In this document: piece by piece, positions 27,261 to 35,419 of the stretch
Numbering within the stretch: position 1 is the stretch's first letter
How the letters are laid out: every line of letters starts with the position of its first letter
NCBI GenBank assembly: GCA_944326905.1
Contig: CALVFU010000003.1
Coordinates: 51,971 to 115,970 of the forward strand
From: Candidatus Gastranaerophilales bacterium
GTDB taxonomy: Bacteria > Cyanobacteriota > Vampirovibrionia > Gastranaerophilales > Gastranaerophilaceae
Direction of reading: 5' to 3'
Length of the DNA stretch: 64,000 nt
Made by a program: the position numbers and the translations under genes
Notes under the pieces: model-generated
Told to the model about the DNA's origin: nothing
What the model saw: the letters and a program-made list of their open reading frames with translations, nothing else
Databases searched by the model: none

Positions 27261-28266
27261 ACAAACCAGCCTTTCTGTATTTAACCTCCAGAGGCTCATA
27301 CAAATCAGTGTACATTGCAGCTCCTCGAATATTAATGGAAGCCGTTTTAACCGCTGTTAAATGTCTCCACCCCTGCTTATATACTTCGCGAGAAATGAGT
27401 ATTCGTTTGTTGTATATAAAGCAAGAAGCCACAACAGTATCGACCACGTCAATAGCAGAGGAAACAATAGAGTAATTCATCACTTTGGTTGTACCTAAAA
27501 GTCCAGTCAATACTTCGTCATGGTGTATACCAATACAAAGTTTTATATCTTTACTTTCTCCCAGCTTATCAAGATAATCTAACGCTTCAACAGCAGCCTT
27601 AACCGCCAAATATGCACTATCTTTTTTATCCCAATAAGCATAAATTTTTGTACCAATAAATTTATCAACGCGTCCATCATTTTCAATAATTTTATTAATA
27701 ACTGAATCAAGAACAAAATTAATTTTGCTAAATACTTCTTTGGGAGAATTGTTAGCAATAATAGCATCAATATTACCGACAGAACATTCTAAAATAGTTA
27801 CAGGAAGTTTTACAGGCTCACATTCAGAAATCACACTTGAAATCAGCTTATTACCGGTCTTTTTAGAGAAATATGCACCAACCATCGCATTTATAAGCCT
27901 GCGGTTTGATTTTTTCAAGAGATACTTGATAAGAATTGCAGAAAAATAAGCAACAACCATTGAAAACATAAGCGGACGAGTATCGCAGAATAAACCAAAT
28001 TTAGCGTTAAATATAGTATAAAAAGCCGTTACCGCAGCAAACCAAACACCAGCGGCAATATTTGAATAGGAATATGAATTCAATAATAGTATCAAAATAG
28101 TGATAACAACATCAGAAACAATTATGTATATCAAGTTCAAAAAAGGGTAAATATGATTAGTGACAGCAAGTACGTCCTGTTTGAAATTATCTAAAAGCAG
28201 CACAAAAAGCAATAAATACAATACAGGAATCAAAATAAGTGTAATTTTTTGTTTCGCAAGTCTCAT
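27250..28266 (-). CDS. membrane protein with degenerate class III nucleotidyl cyclase domain
   Basis: 338 residues from ATG 28266. Four or five membrane helices (about 5-120) precede a cyclase homology domain (about 145-315). GRVDKFIGTKIYAYW and LCIGIHHDEVLTGLLGTTKVMNYSIV align with the cyclase motifs DKFIGDxIMAxW and GIGIHTGEVVVGxxGS. Both metal-binding Asp positions look lost: the first motif reads TILECSVGN instead of FADI-like, and the second has Thr for Asp in GTKI. It is therefore likely a catalytically dead regulatory domain. It is coupled to rqcH. Confidence 0.75.
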   Translation of the reverse strand: MRLAKQKITLILIPVLYLLLFVLLLDNFKQDVLAVTNHIYPFLNLIYIIVSDVVITILILLLNSYSYSNIAAGVWFAAVTAFYTIFNAKFGLFCDTRPLMFSMVVAYFSAILIKYLLKKSNRRLINAMVGAYFSKKTGNKLISSVISECEPVKLPVTILECSVGNIDAIIANNSPKEVFSKINFVLDSVINKIIENDGRVDKFIGTKIYAYWDKKDSAYLAVKAAVEALDYLDKLGESKDIKLCIGIHHDEVLTGLLGTTKVMNYSIVSSAIDVVDTVVASCFIYNKRILISREVYKQGWRHLTAVKTASINIRGAAMYTDLYEPLEVKYRKAGLFGN

Positions 28267-28279
28267 ATTAAAAATTATA
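28266..28279 (-). promoter_or_regulatory. leaderless (0-1 nt) promoter
   Basis: TATAAT (28279-28274), 7 bases, ATG 28266; no Shine-Dalgarno. Confidence 0.5.
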
Positions 28280-28378
28280 TTACAAAAAATTAACCGCAAT
28301 AAAAAGATAGGAAGCCAACAATAATAAGGATTAAAGGCTCTGCAGCTTCAAAAGGCTTACTACTCTGGAGCAGCTTGT

Positions 28379-28406
28379 TTGAAAAAATACATGTTTATGT
28401 TAGAAT
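28379..28406 (+). promoter_or_regulatory. efp promoter
   Basis: TTGAAA (28379-28384), 16 bases, TGT-TAGAAT extended -10 (28401-28406). Confidence 0.65.
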
Positions 28407-28448
28407 TTAAATAAAATAATAAAGAGTATTAGAATATTAGGAGTAAAT

Positions 28449-29006
28449 ATGATTTCCGTAAACGATTTAAAAAATGGATTAACCCTTGATCTTGATAATG
28501 GCTTATGGACAGTTGTAGAATTTTTGCACGTAAAACCAGGTAAAGGTGCAGCTTTTGTCCGAACAAAACTTAAAAATGTAGAATCTGGCAATGTAATAGA
28601 AAAAACTTTTAGAGCCGGTGAAAAAGTTGCAAAAGCAATGCTCGACAGAAGAGAAATGCAATATCTTTACAAGGAAGGCAAAGATTACGTTATGATGGAT
28701 AATGAAACATATGAACAAGTCCAATTAACAGAATCCCAAATAGGAGACGGCGTTAAATACCTCAAAGAGAACCTGATTGTACAAGTATTAATGCATGATT
28801 CAAAAATTCTAGGTGTAGACCTTCCACCGCACGTTGAACTTGAAGTTATCGACACTCCGCCTGCTGAAAAAGGAAACACTGCACAAGGCGGAACTAAACC
28901 GGCTAAAACAGAGACAGGCGCTGTTATAAATGTTCCGTTCTTTGTTAATAATGGTGACAGAATAAGAGTTGATACCAGAACAAATGAATATCTTGACAGA
29001 TGCTAG
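28449..29006 (+). CDS. efp: elongation factor P
   Basis: 185 residues with all three EF-P domains. Relieves ribosome stalling at proline runs. The tip of domain I reads HVKPGKGAAF with Lys32 at the modification site. C-terminal FFVNNGDRIRVDTRTNEYLDR is typical. Start ATG 28449 with AGGAG. It heads the run efp-accB-accC-ldpA, an arrangement shared in part with Cyanobacteria (efp-accB). Confidence 0.96.
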   Translation: MISVNDLKNGLTLDLDNGLWTVVEFLHVKPGKGAAFVRTKLKNVESGNVIEKTFRAGEKVAKAMLDRREMQYLYKEGKDYVMMDNETYEQVQLTESQIGDGVKYLKENLIVQVLMHDSKILGVDLPPHVELEVIDTPPAEKGNTAQGGTKPAKTETGAVINVPFFVNNGDRIRVDTRTNEYLDRC

Positions 29007-29025
29007 AATAGTGTGAGGAAAGAAA

Positions 29026-29472
29026 ATGGATTTAGATATAGCATACATAAAAGAACTAGCCAAACTTCTTAATAAGGAAGGCTTGACAGAGATTGTAATA
29101 GAAGATGGTGACACTGGGATAAGCCTCAGGAAAGAAGTAATAGAAACAGTCGTTCAGCAAGCAGCGCCTCCAATATCTGTTTGTCCACCGACAATGCCAG
29201 CCCCAGAAACACCTATAAAATGCGAATGCAAAGCAAGCGGTACGCCTATTACTTCGCCTATGGTCGGAACCTTCTATGCTGCTTCATCTCCAGACGCTGC
29301 TCCATTTGTAGAAGTTGGAAAAACTATTGCTAAAGGTGATACCGTATGTATAATTGAAGCAATGAAACTTATGAATGAAATTGAGTCAGAAGTTTCTGGA
29401 AAAATCACTGAAATTTGTGTTAAAAACGGTGAACCTGTTGAATACGGGCAAGTTTTAATGTATGTAGAATAG
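29026..29472 (+). CDS. accB: acetyl-CoA carboxylase biotin carboxyl carrier protein
   Basis: 148 residues. An N-terminal helical part, a Pro/Cys-rich linker (about 46-66) and a C-terminal biotinyl domain. The biotin-accepting Lys114 is in EAMKLMNEIE. It shuttles CO2 from biotin carboxylase to the carboxyltransferase for malonyl-CoA synthesis. It starts 19 bases after efp and is followed by a strong terminator-like hairpin before accC. Confidence 0.95.
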   Translation: MDLDIAYIKELAKLLNKEGLTEIVIEDGDTGISLRKEVIETVVQQAAPPISVCPPTMPAPETPIKCECKASGTPITSPMVGTFYAASSPDAAPFVEVGKTIAKGDTVCIIEAMKLMNEIESEVSGKITEICVKNGEPVEYGQVLMYVE

Positions 29473-29484
29473 TTTATAATAAAT

Positions 29485-29516
29485 AAAATCAGGGGCGTTT
29501 CAAGCCCCTGATTTTT
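29485..29516 (+). terminator. intrinsic terminator between accB and accC
   Basis: A perfect 12-bp stem AAAATCAGGGGC/GCCCCTGATTTT, 7-base loop, then a T-tract. It lies inside the accB-accC gap, where no separate accC promoter is visible, so it may be partially read through. Confidence 0.85.
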
Positions 29517-29532
29517 ACACTAAGGAGTATAA

Positions 29533-30885
29533 ATGTTTAAAAAGGTACTAATTGCTAACCGCGGCGAAATTGCAGTAAGAGTTATACGTTCCTGCAGAGA
29601 GCTGGGAATCCCAACAGTAGCAGTATATTCACAAGCTGATGCAAATTCTCTACACGTAAGACTTGCTACTGATGCATACTGTATTGGTCCTGCTCCGAGT
29701 TCAGAAAGCTACTTGAACATTCCAGCTATTATATCAACAGCAATGATGACAGGTGCAGATGCAATTCACCCGGGATACGGTTTTATGTCAGAAAGAGCTG
29801 ATTTTGTCGATATCTGCACAAAACACGGGATAAAATTTATAGGACCAAGCGCTGAAAGTATGCGCAAAATGGGTGATAAAGCCACCGCGAGAAAAACAAT
29901 GGTAGAAAATAATGTTCCTGTTACACCAGGGACTGGGATTATACATTCAGTTGATGAGCTACGAACATTTGCAAAAAAAGCAGGATATCCTATTATTCTA
30001 AAGGCAACTGCAGGCGGCGGTGGTAAAGGTATGCGTATAGTAAGAAGCGATAACGAACTTGAAGACAATATGAATCTCTGCCAGCAGGAAGCTCAAAAGT
30101 TCTTTGGCAATCCTGATATTTACGCTGAAAAGTACCTCGAAAACCCTCGCCATATTGAAGTCCAAATCATTGGCGACAGCTACGGGAATGTTATTTACCT
30201 TGGGGAACGTGACTGTTCAATTCAAAGGCGGCATCAAAAGCTTTTAGAAGAAGCGCCTTCTCCAGCTATTGACGAAAAAACACGCAAACAAATGGGAGAA
30301 GCTGCTGTTAGAGCTGCTAAAGCTATTAAATATGAAGGAGCCGGGACTTGTGAATTTTTGCTTGACAGCGACGGAAAGTGGTATTTTATGGAAATGAATA
30401 CCCGTGTACAAGTAGAACACTGTGTAACTGAAATGATTTCTCAAATTGATATTGTAAGAGAACAACTATTGGTTGCTGCTGGTGAAAAATTAAGCTACAC
30501 ACAAGATGAGGTAAGACTCTTTGGGCACGCTATTGAATGCAGAATTAATGCAGAAAACCCTGATAAAGATTTTATGCCATGCCCAGGTAAGATTGACGGA
30601 TATTTTGCGCCCGGCGGCTTCGGAGTAAGAGTAGATTCTCACGTTTACCCAGGATACTCTATTCCGCCTTACTATGACAGTATGATAGGAAAACTTATCT
30701 GCTGGGGGCATACAAGAAATGAAGCCCGCAGAAGAATGTATCAAGCGCTTAAAGAGTATGTAGTTACAGGGATTGATACAACTATTCCTTTCCATCAAGA
30801 AATAATTGAAGATGACGTATTTATCAGCGGTAATTTTAATACAGGCTTTATTGAAGACTTTTATAAACGTAAGGGCAAAAAATAA
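29533..30885 (+). CDS. accC: acetyl-CoA carboxylase, biotin carboxylase subunit
   Basis: 450 residues, full length. Motifs: LIANRGEIAVRVIRSCRELGI, IHPGYGFMSE, ATP-grasp GGGGKGMRIV, GERDCSIQRRHQKLLEE, FMEMNTRVQVEH and AIECRINAENP. It carboxylates biotin on AccB using ATP and bicarbonate. AAGGAG precedes ATG 29533. ldpA-like gene follows after 3 bases. The carboxyltransferase genes accA/accD are not in the window. Confidence 0.97.
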   Translation: MFKKVLIANRGEIAVRVIRSCRELGIPTVAVYSQADANSLHVRLATDAYCIGPAPSSESYLNIPAIISTAMMTGADAIHPGYGFMSERADFVDICTKHGIKFIGPSAESMRKMGDKATARKTMVENNVPVTPGTGIIHSVDELRTFAKKAGYPIILKATAGGGGKGMRIVRSDNELEDNMNLCQQEAQKFFGNPDIYAEKYLENPRHIEVQIIGDSYGNVIYLGERDCSIQRRHQKLLEEAPSPAIDEKTRKQMGEAAVRAAKAIKYEGAGTCEFLLDSDGKWYFMEMNTRVQVEHCVTEMISQIDIVREQLLVAAGEKLSYTQDEVRLFGHAIECRINAENPDKDFMPCPGKIDGYFAPGGFGVRVDSHVYPGYSIPPYYDSMIGKLICWGHTRNEARRRMYQALKEYVVTGIDTTIPFHQEIIEDDVFISGNFNTGFIEDFYKRKGKK

Positions 30886-30888
30886 ATT

Positions 30889-31812
30889 GTGAAAGAACTT
30901 CTTGAAAACAGATGTTTCTTTAAGCTTGTTTGCGGAGCCGGAAACGAATCAGCTGAGGATGTTCGAAGATTAGTAAAGCTATACTCAGATGCTGGCTGCG
31001 AAGTTTTTGATCTTTCCGCAAACTATGAAGTCATTGCAGCTGCACAAAATGCAAAATATAAATGTGTAAGCGTAGGTATAAAAGATGATCCGCATATATT
31101 AAAAGCACAGATTAATTCAAAATGCATAAACTGCGGTAATTGTATTAAAGTTTGCAGCAATGATGCAATTGTTCTTAATCCTGCAAATATTATTAGCAAG
31201 CGCTGTTTGGGATGTAAGAATTGCTTTTCTGTATGTCCTGTTCAAGCTATTAGTCTAACATCTAAAGAAATAAATTTAAAAGAGACACTGCCGCCAATCA
31301 TATCAGCTGGTATTGACTGTATTGAACTACATGCGACAACTGAAGACGAAAAAGAAACCGACAAAAAATGGTCAATAATAAACCAATTATACTCTGGAAT
31401 GTTGTCTATTTGTATTGACAGATTAAATCTTGGCAATAAACAAGTTATCACCAGAATAAAACGATTAATCAAAAATCGTGCACCATATACAACAATTATA
31501 CAAACCGACGGGATTCCAATGAGCGGAACTAATGATAGTTATAAAACAACTCTTCAAGCTGTAGCAATGGCTGAAATTATACAAAACGAAAACCTGCCCG
31601 TATATATTGTATTATCAGGCGGTACAAATACAAAAACGCTTAAACTTGCAAGACTCTGCGGAATAAATTATCATGGAATTGCAGTTGGTTCTTATGCAAG
31701 AAAAATTGTTAAAGAATATATTACTAGCCCTAATTTCTGGATTGATAAAAAATTATACAATAGAGCTTTAGTTATTGCTAAAGATTTTTTAGCTGAGACA
31801 ATGTCTGCTTAA
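30889..31812 (+). CDS. LdpA-like iron-sulfur protein
   Basis: 307 residues, GTG start at 30889, 3 bases after accC. The N-terminal ~75 residues resemble a TIM-barrel start (LFKLVCGAG-like, DAGCEVFDLSAN). Two 4Fe-4S motifs follow, with Cys79/82/85/89 and Cys106/109/112/116. The C-terminal part has VYIVLSGGTNTKTLKLA. This layout is that of cyanobacterial LdpA, which senses cellular redox state and feeds the circadian clock. A clock-free, non-photosynthetic relative would need another role for it, probably redox or enzymatic. Confidence 0.75.
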   Translation: MKELLENRCFFKLVCGAGNESAEDVRRLVKLYSDAGCEVFDLSANYEVIAAAQNAKYKCVSVGIKDDPHILKAQINSKCINCGNCIKVCSNDAIVLNPANIISKRCLGCKNCFSVCPVQAISLTSKEINLKETLPPIISAGIDCIELHATTEDEKETDKKWSIINQLYSGMLSICIDRLNLGNKQVITRIKRLIKNRAPYTTIIQTDGIPMSGTNDSYKTTLQAVAMAEIIQNENLPVYIVLSGGTNTKTLKLARLCGINYHGIAVGSYARKIVKEYITSPNFWIDKKLYNRALVIAKDFLAETMSA

Positions 31813-31829
31813 AGCCAGAACTCTATAAA

Positions 31830-32675
31830 TTACTTTGCTTTCCACGTATTATTAAACCATTGTCTTTGAGTTAACCAATAGTTTGCAGCTTCTATTGCGT
31901 GCTCTCTAAAATTTAATAATTCTAAATCTGTCGGATATATTCTATCACACGTATGCATATCAGAAAATACATATAGCCCATGCCAACCGTTTTGAGGGTG
32001 TTCAGGAGTACCGCCATTTACCATCGATACGAACTTAGGCAGCTTCAAAAAATCACCATCTAACACAACTATTGTACTCCAAAAGAATGACTGCATAGCC
32101 GCTATTGAAGGTTCTCTATCTCTTGTTACCCTATCCCGTATACTTGTTTTACTTTGAATACAACCATAACAGAATTTTTTATTATCCCTATTTATAGTTG
32201 CATATAGGTCAAAGCTTCTTGCTTTTATCTGTTCTTTTAGCCAACTAATATCTCTCGGCTCATTATTAAGCTCTTTTTCCTTTATAAGTTTATTCAAATC
32301 TTTTTGCAAGACAATTTCTATATGGCTATCATTTAATGCGCTATTAGCCAGCTGCTTAATCATTTCTTCAAAAGCATGCCCGCTAGATTTCTTCCAGCTC
32401 TGGTCAGCACTTATTACTTTTGAAATGATATTCTCATCATCAATACCACTTTTTCTATGTATATGAATTTCATAAATAGTTTTCCAAATCAAAGCCACTT
32501 CAACATCTTTAAAGTGTTCCATTGCAGTTATAATAGAATTTTTTATTGCCGCTTTTTGAGCATAAATTTCTATGTTATTCTTAGAAACGCATTTATCACA
32601 AGCAAATTTTTTACATAGCTCAATATAAGATTGTTCATATATCTTATAGCAAAACGCTTTTAAGTCTAAACACAT
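31830..32675 (-). CDS. type II restriction endonuclease (PD-(D/E)xK-like)
   Basis: 281 residues from ATG 32675, which overlaps the methyltransferase stop as TAATG with GGAG 8 bases upstream. Probable active site: Glu103/104 in GHAFEEMI, Asp156 in SFDLYAT and the QSK (174-176) of GCIQSKTSIRDRV. The QSKTSIRDR segment and the region to NGWHGLYVF recall the BsaWI/AgeI-type enzymes; that is from memory and the site is unknown. Coupling to a cytosine methyltransferase makes it the cognate nuclease. It is convergent with ldpA. Confidence 0.75.
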   Translation of the reverse strand: MCLDLKAFCYKIYEQSYIELCKKFACDKCVSKNNIEIYAQKAAIKNSIITAMEHFKDVEVALIWKTIYEIHIHRKSGIDDENIISKVISADQSWKKSSGHAFEEMIKQLANSALNDSHIEIVLQKDLNKLIKEKELNNEPRDISWLKEQIKARSFDLYATINRDNKKFCYGCIQSKTSIRDRVTRDREPSIAAMQSFFWSTIVVLDGDFLKLPKFVSMVNGGTPEHPQNGWHGLYVFSDMHTCDRIYPTDLELLNFREHAIEAANYWLTQRQWFNNTWKAK

Positions 32676-33859
32676 TAAATTTGCTCCATGATTTTTTTTA
32701 TTTCCATGCCCCAAGCATAAGCTAGTAATGGAGGAACCGCATCTCCAATTTGCTCATATTTATCTTGAACCTTACGATTTAAATGCGGGACTATATATGG
32801 ACCTCCGCAGAAGTCATAGGAATCAGGAAATGACTGTAGTCTTGCGCACTCTCGTACAGTCAACGCTCTATTAAACCTAGGATGTACAAACTCGTCTAAA
32901 CAATGGCTGGTAACAGTAGGTGATGGCTCATTATCTTTTAAACGATAGTTTCGTTTTATAAACATTTTCTTTGGTAAGATTCTTTGAGATTGAAGAAGTT
33001 CAAGTTCTTTACCACTATATTTTTCAAATAGATTTTTTAAACTTTCACCTTGTTTAAGCAGTCCAAATCTTTTAATTGTACATTCTCTATGATTCATTGG
33101 CATATGGTATGTTAATGAATTACTTTGTTTTCTATTCCAAAAATTATCATCTTTTAAAAGCTTACTGTAAGTTGACTCTGATTGTAAATATTCAGTTGCT
33201 TCGTTTTTAGTATTAGGAATAACATTTGGTAACCCCTTTAAAGCCTCTTCAACAGTGACGGCAATTTCAGTTGTTGGCTTTGGCGGTGATAACTTCACTT
33301 CTTTAAGCCTTGTCGCAAGTATAAAGAATCTGTTTCTTCTCTGAGGCACTCCGAATTTTGTAGAATCAAGAACAACTTCTATATAATTAGAATAACCTGC
33401 TTGAGTCAGCTCTTTCTTAATCAAATCAACTATTAAGCGGTTAGTATTCTTGGTTACAGTTTTAGTTGTTATTGCAGGAACATTTTCAAATAGAATAAAT
33501 TTAGCATTAGACAGCTTTGCAATTCTTATACCCTCTCTAAACAAAAATTGCCTATCATCATAAAACGAGCGTGAAGTATTACCAGCAGTTGAAAAAGTTT
33601 CACATGGCATACCTGAAGTTACAATATCAACACCACCTTTTGGAATGTATGGAAGTATTTGCTCTTCTGTAACATCACGTATATCCGAATGAATAACATG
33701 AACTTCCGGGTGATTTTTCATATAGGTTTGGACACAGCTTTCAATATATTCTATTGCAACCAAAGTGTGTAACCCGGCAGCACGAAAGCCGGTACAAATA
33801 CCCCCTGGACCGCTAAAACAATCTATGTGTGTTACATATCCCTTCTTTTTATCCCCCAT
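32675..33859 (-). CDS. DNA cytosine-5 methyltransferase of a type II R-M system
   Basis: 394 residues. Motif I FSGPGG (15-20), motif IV SGMPCETFSTAG with catalytic Cys86, motif VI ENVP (125-128), motif VIII QRRNRF, a target-recognition region (about 210-300), and IX/X RECARLQSFPDSYDF and QIGDAVPP. All are present, so it should be active. It protects the host from the downstream nuclease. TATAAT (33876-33871) leaves only about 4-5 bases of leader before ATG 33859. Two palindromes at the promoter suggest autoregulation. Confidence 0.95.
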   Translation of the reverse strand: MGDKKKGYVTHIDCFSGPGGICTGFRAAGLHTLVAIEYIESCVQTYMKNHPEVHVIHSDIRDVTEEQILPYIPKGGVDIVTSGMPCETFSTAGNTSRSFYDDRQFLFREGIRIAKLSNAKFILFENVPAITTKTVTKNTNRLIVDLIKKELTQAGYSNYIEVVLDSTKFGVPQRRNRFFILATRLKEVKLSPPKPTTEIAVTVEEALKGLPNVIPNTKNEATEYLQSESTYSKLLKDDNFWNRKQSNSLTYHMPMNHRECTIKRFGLLKQGESLKNLFEKYSGKELELLQSQRILPKKMFIKRNYRLKDNEPSPTVTSHCLDEFVHPRFNRALTVRECARLQSFPDSYDFCGGPYIVPHLNRKVQDKYEQIGDAVPPLLAYAWGMEIKKIMEQI

Positions 33860-33870
33860 ATCAATATCGT

Positions 33871-33917
33871 ATTATAAATACATTTAAATGTACAAACATG
33901 TAAACAATGTTTACATG
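33871..33917 (-). promoter_or_regulatory. R-M promoter with two palindromic operators
   Basis: TATAAT at 33876-33871. TACATTTAAATGTA (33879-33892) is a perfect palindrome directly upstream of the -10. CATGTAAACA/TGTTTACATG (33897-33917, one central base) is a second perfect palindrome. No C-protein gene is present, so the methyltransferase or a host regulator would have to bind. Confidence 0.65.
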
Positions 33918-34054
33918 CAAATTCTAGATGCAATGAGCTAATACGCAAATTTTTCAAGTACATTGTAATATTTTCTTTGCTCCAATATTGATAAAACATA
34001 AATCAAAATTAATTAGTTTTATTTCCGTTTTTTATATTTATGCGACTATTGGGT

Positions 34055-34083
34055 AGCTCGACTTAAAAAAGTCGGGCTTTTCT
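34055..34083 (+). terminator. orphan Rho-independent terminator
   Basis: AGCTCGACTT pairs with AAGTCGGGCT (one G-U), followed by TTTTCTTTT. No plus-strand gene lies upstream within 2 kb, so it may end an unseen small RNA. Confidence 0.7.
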
Positions 34084-34235
34084 TTTATAAAAAGAAGAAA
34101 TAATAAATAAAAGTAAATATAAGTAACAAATTTTAAATTTTATGTTGAATTTAATCTAAGTGTGGTAAAAGCGTGGTAAAAAGAAAAAATCAATAGTTTT
34201 GGTTGTTTACGTTATATACCTAAAACTATTGATAT

Positions 34236-34269
34236 AAAAGAAAAGTTTGCCATTGAGACAAAGGCAAAC
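34236..34269 (-). terminator. minus-strand terminator of the short class-3 unit
   Basis: GTTTGCC/GGCAAAC with an 11-base loop, followed on the minus strand by TTTTCTTTT. Confidence 0.65.
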
Positions 34270-34317
34270 ATTAAATAAACACGAGGATATTAAGAGAGAG
34301 AGTATAAAAAGAAATTT

Positions 34318-34371
34318 TTAGTAACTAATCATATATATAAACCTTTCGTTATAATTAATTCCCATTGTCAT
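34318..34371 (-). CDS. possible 17-residue ORF or remnant under class-3 promoter
   Basis: ATG 34371 to TAA 34318; encodes MTMGINYNERFIYMISY. AAGGG lies 12 bases upstream. Translation is doubtful; the transcript (~145 nt, from the GCAATT promoter to the terminator at 34236) could instead be a small RNA or what is left of a lost regulon gene. Confidence 0.25.
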   Translation of the reverse strand: MTMGINYNERFIYMISY

Positions 34372-34389
34372 AAAAACCATTTTCCCTTA

Positions 34390-34424
34390 CATATATATAA
34401 AGTCGTTTTGTTTGTATAAATTGC
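34390..34424 (-). promoter_or_regulatory. class-3 promoter GCAATT-N17-TTTATATATATG
   Basis: GCAATT (34424-34419), exactly 17 bases, TTTATATATATG (34401-34390), in DNA without a protein gene. Confidence 0.6.
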
Positions 34425-34487
34425 TAAATAAAAACAAATTGTAAAGAAATATTACAATTAAAATAAATAACAAAATAAAAAACATGG

Positions 34488-34516
34488 TTGAAAAAGTATT
34501 ATTTTGCTGATATATT
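34488..34516 (+). promoter_or_regulatory. tRNA-Arg promoter
   Basis: TTGAAA (34488-34493), 17-base spacer, TATATT (34511-34516). Confidence 0.7.
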
Positions 34517-34534
34517 AATAGACATAGTACGAAT

Positions 34535-34608
<74 letters not shown>

Positions 34609-34611
34609 AAT

Positions 34612-34637
34612 AAAAAAGAGCCATAAGGCTCTTTTTT
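34612..34637 (+). terminator. tRNA-Arg terminator
   Basis: AAAAAAGAGCC/GGCTCTTTTTT, perfect 11-bp stem, 4-base loop. Confidence 0.85.
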
Positions 34638-34679
34638 ATGTACATATTTGTTCAACACTATTTAATCAATGTACTTTTT

Positions 34680-35260
34680 TGTCCAGATTGATTTGTACGG
34701 ATAGATAGATTATTTTGGTAAAGTTGGCTTTGTGTGAGAGTTTCCGGGTCGGAAAAATTAAGTTTACTCCAAAAATCAAACTGGAAAACTGGACTTTTTC
34801 TGGACTGTACGGATAGATTGAGATTTGCAGAATTTCAGTGAGATACGCACCGTTTTTGAGTTGTACGGATAATTTGATTATTTCGGAAAAGTCCAGTTCC
34901 GCAAAATTTCAAAAAATTTAAAACAAGGTCGGAACTTTTTTAAATGGTCGGAAAAATTTTTAAATTGATGTAAAATAACATATAAAATGAATACAAACGG
35001 ACAGGTCGGAATTTTAGGCAGGATAAGCCGGAAGCAGAGATTATATATGTTTGAATTTTTTCGGAACTTGAATATGCGGAACTTTTACACCTCAAATTCA
35101 ATAAAATCGTTAAGTATAAAAATTGGTAAAATCTAATACTTGCAACAATTAGACTGTAAATTTCAAAAATAACATCAAATTTGAGAATTTATCATAAAAA
35201 ATATTAATTTTTTAAATCTGCGGAACCAATTTATCGGAACTTGCGGAACTGAAACTAAAA
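34680..35260. repeat. non-coding stretch with iterated short motifs
   Basis: TGTACGGATA occurs three times (34694, 34806, 34862), twice followed by a GATTATTT-like segment. CGGAA recurs about ten times, often as TCGGAAC or GTCGGAA. GTCCAG and its reverse CTGGAC also recur, giving inverted repeats. Not a CRISPR array: spacing is irregular and units are short. Could be an iteron-like origin, regulatory array or a decayed element. Confidence 0.55.
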
Positions 35261-35382
35261 TCAAAACACAATAATATTTATATTTCTTATACTTTTTTTA
35301 TTGTTAAACTATTGATAATTTTTCTCAAAACTTATGAGAGTCGACAATAACTCAGAACAGAAGTTATATGTGTTTGTCTAGC

Positions 35383-35419
35383 GATGGGCAAGTATGCCCA
35401 TCCTGCTTATCTAGGCAGG
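35383..35419. other. two adjacent GC-rich hairpins
   Basis: GATGGGCA/TGCCCATC (35383-35402) and CCTGC/GCAGG (35402-35419) abut the stop of the minus-strand gene; no T-tract follows, so they may be a 3' structure or an element end. Confidence 0.4.

Noticed and set aside
34331..34350. A further class-3 promoter on the minus strand (TTTATATATATGA)
   Set aside because: The -10-like block matches, but the nearest GCAATT-like word (GGAATT) is at 15 bases, outside the 17-18 spacing.
34680..35260. CRISPR array
   Set aside because: Repeat units are short, irregularly spaced and imperfect; no cas genes are present.
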